Source: Desulfohalobiaceae bacterium (GTDB lineage: Bacteria > Desulfobacterota > Desulfovibrionia > Desulfovibrionales > Desulfothermaceae). From it: a stretch of DNA of 5,354 nucleotides. The DNA lies in NCBI GenBank assembly GCA_021737525.1, contig JAIPDU010000128.1, positions 1 to 5,354 on the forward strand, read 5' to 3'. The notes under the pieces were generated by a model. That model did no database searches, was not told where the DNA came from, and saw nothing but the letters and a program-made list of their open reading frames with translations. A program made the position numbers and the translations under genes. Below, piece by piece: positions 4,638 to 5,354 of this stretch (the first letter of the stretch is position 1; each line of letters opens with the position of its first letter).

Positions 4638-5354
4638 TCACATCCTGGATGCCGGCGGCACCCATTCCCCGCGCATGCGTTTTCTTACGTAGGGAATGCC
4701 CAGCACGACAATGACAAGCAGAGAGGAGATCAGCTTCAGGTCTCCCGGTTGCAGCCCCACTCGCAGCGCGATGGTTATAAAAAGCCTGTAGGCGAAGGTC
4801 CCCACGAAACAGCACAGCAGTATCGCCGTAATGCCCCTGGGGTTGCCCAGAAGCCCCTCCCCGAGAATAATCGAGGCCAGGGCCATGACGATAATGCCGA
4901 TACCCATTCCCACGTCGCAGAAGCCCTGATTCTGGGCCACCAGGGCACCGGCCAGGGCGACCAGGCCGTTGGACAGGGCGCATCCGATGAGGATGTTTTT
5001 ATTGGTGTCCGCGCCCAGGCTGCGCACCATCTTTTCATTGTCCCCGGACGCCCTTAGGGACAGGCCGATTTCTGTTCGCAGGAACCAGTTCAGGACCAGA
5101 AATATGAAAAGCGCCACCAGACTGGAGAAGACTATGGACAGGGTCAGCCCCTGAAGACCCAGGAACTCGCCGAAAAGATCGAAGGAAGTGACGTCGCGGA
5201 GCAGAGGGACGTTGGCCCCTCCCATGATCCGGAGATTGACCGAATATCCCCCCACCATGATCAAAATGCCCGAGAGCAGGGCGCTTATGCGCAGCGCCGT
5301 GTTCAGGAGGCCGGTGATGCATCCGGCTACCAAGCCCGCGCCGAAAGCCGCGGC
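4638..5354 (-). CDS. ABC importer permease (COG4120-type, BPD_transp_2 fold), N-terminus outside window
   Basis: The visible 238 residues are the C-terminal part of an integral inner-membrane permease; the reading frame is open to the right edge and continues upstream. Relatives are roughly 290 residues, so an estimated 50-60 residues are missing. Several hydrophobic segments are evident, for example LRISALLSGILIMVGGYSV, LSIVFSSLVALFIFLVLNWFL, a glycine-rich stretch around VGMGIGIIVMALASIILGE, ITAILLCCFVGTFAYRLFI and LISSLLVIVVLGIPYV. The cytoplasmic loop LRASGDNEKMVRSLGAD is typical of LivH-like permeases and probably contacts the ATPase. The protein ends in a basic tail (RKRMRGEWVPPASRM). 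A TTG in frame at 5331-5333 should not be taken as the start because the frame continues upstream with similar hydrophobic sequence. The ATPase gene follows after 7 bp. A substrate-binding protein gene is expected upstream, beyond the window, together with the operon promoter. Confidence 0.9.
   Translation of the reverse strand, partial: AAAFGAGLVAGCITGLLNTALRISALLSGILIMVGGYSVNLRIMGGANVPLLRDVTSFDLFGEFLGLQGLTLSIVFSSLVALFIFLVLNWFLRTEIGLSLRASGDNEKMVRSLGADTNKNILIGCALSNGLVALAGALVAQNQGFCDVGMGIGIIVMALASIILGEGLLGNPRGITAILLCCFVGTFAYRLFITIALRVGLQPGDLKLISSLLVIVVLGIPYVRKRMRGEWVPPASRM

Noticed and set aside
3953..4714. Plus-strand open frame (253 codons) opposite the ABC ATPase gene
   Set aside because: It is a shadow of the ATPase gene, which has all ABC motifs, and its translation matches nothing recognisable.

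Overview
The window is about 60% GC, densely coded, and reads as a chromosomal stretch of a free-living bacterium. The coding style (strong AGGAG-type ribosome binding sites, GC-rich third positions) and the presence of a ferredoxin-fused nitroreductase suggest an anaerobe, possibly a Desulfovibrio-like deltaproteobacterium. That taxonomic guess is inference only. No phage, transposon, CRISPR, rRNA or tRNA feature was seen.

Layout. At the left edge a minus-strand gene begins (first 30 codons visible) and runs out of the window; its start resembles that of a membrane channel protein. It is divergent from a plus-strand ferredoxin/nitroreductase gene (328-1155), and the spacer holds two opposing sigma70-like promoters whose -10 boxes overlap. 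A 284-bp spacer follows (1156-1439). It contains a three-copy 10-bp tandem repeat, a perfect 12-bp hairpin whose T-tract lies on the minus-strand side, and a candidate promoter. Next come three plus-strand genes with roughly 70-bp gaps, probably co-transcribed: a YbaK/EbsC-type aminoacyl-tRNA deacylase (1440-1913), a TatD-family metallohydrolase of the TATDN3-like subgroup (1985-2764), and a membrane-anchored serine alpha/beta hydrolase (2837-3652). After a 156-bp convergent spacer, the right end is a minus-strand ABC importer operon: a permease (cut by the window edge) followed 7 bp later by its ATPase (3809-4630).

Function. The YbaK-like protein probably hydrolyses mischarged aminoacyl-tRNA. 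TatD-family enzymes are metal-dependent nucleases or hydrolases. The alpha/beta hydrolase is of the BEM46/ABHD13 type with unknown substrate. The ABC genes match the permease and ATPase of the family that includes the predicted tryptophan transporters TrpXYZ; the binding-protein gene would be expected just beyond the right edge. I found no convincing new biological system. The most unusual signals are the overlapping divergent promoters, the repeat-plus-hairpin spacer, and a TatD protein that looks closer to the TATDN3 subgroup than to ordinary bacterial TatD.
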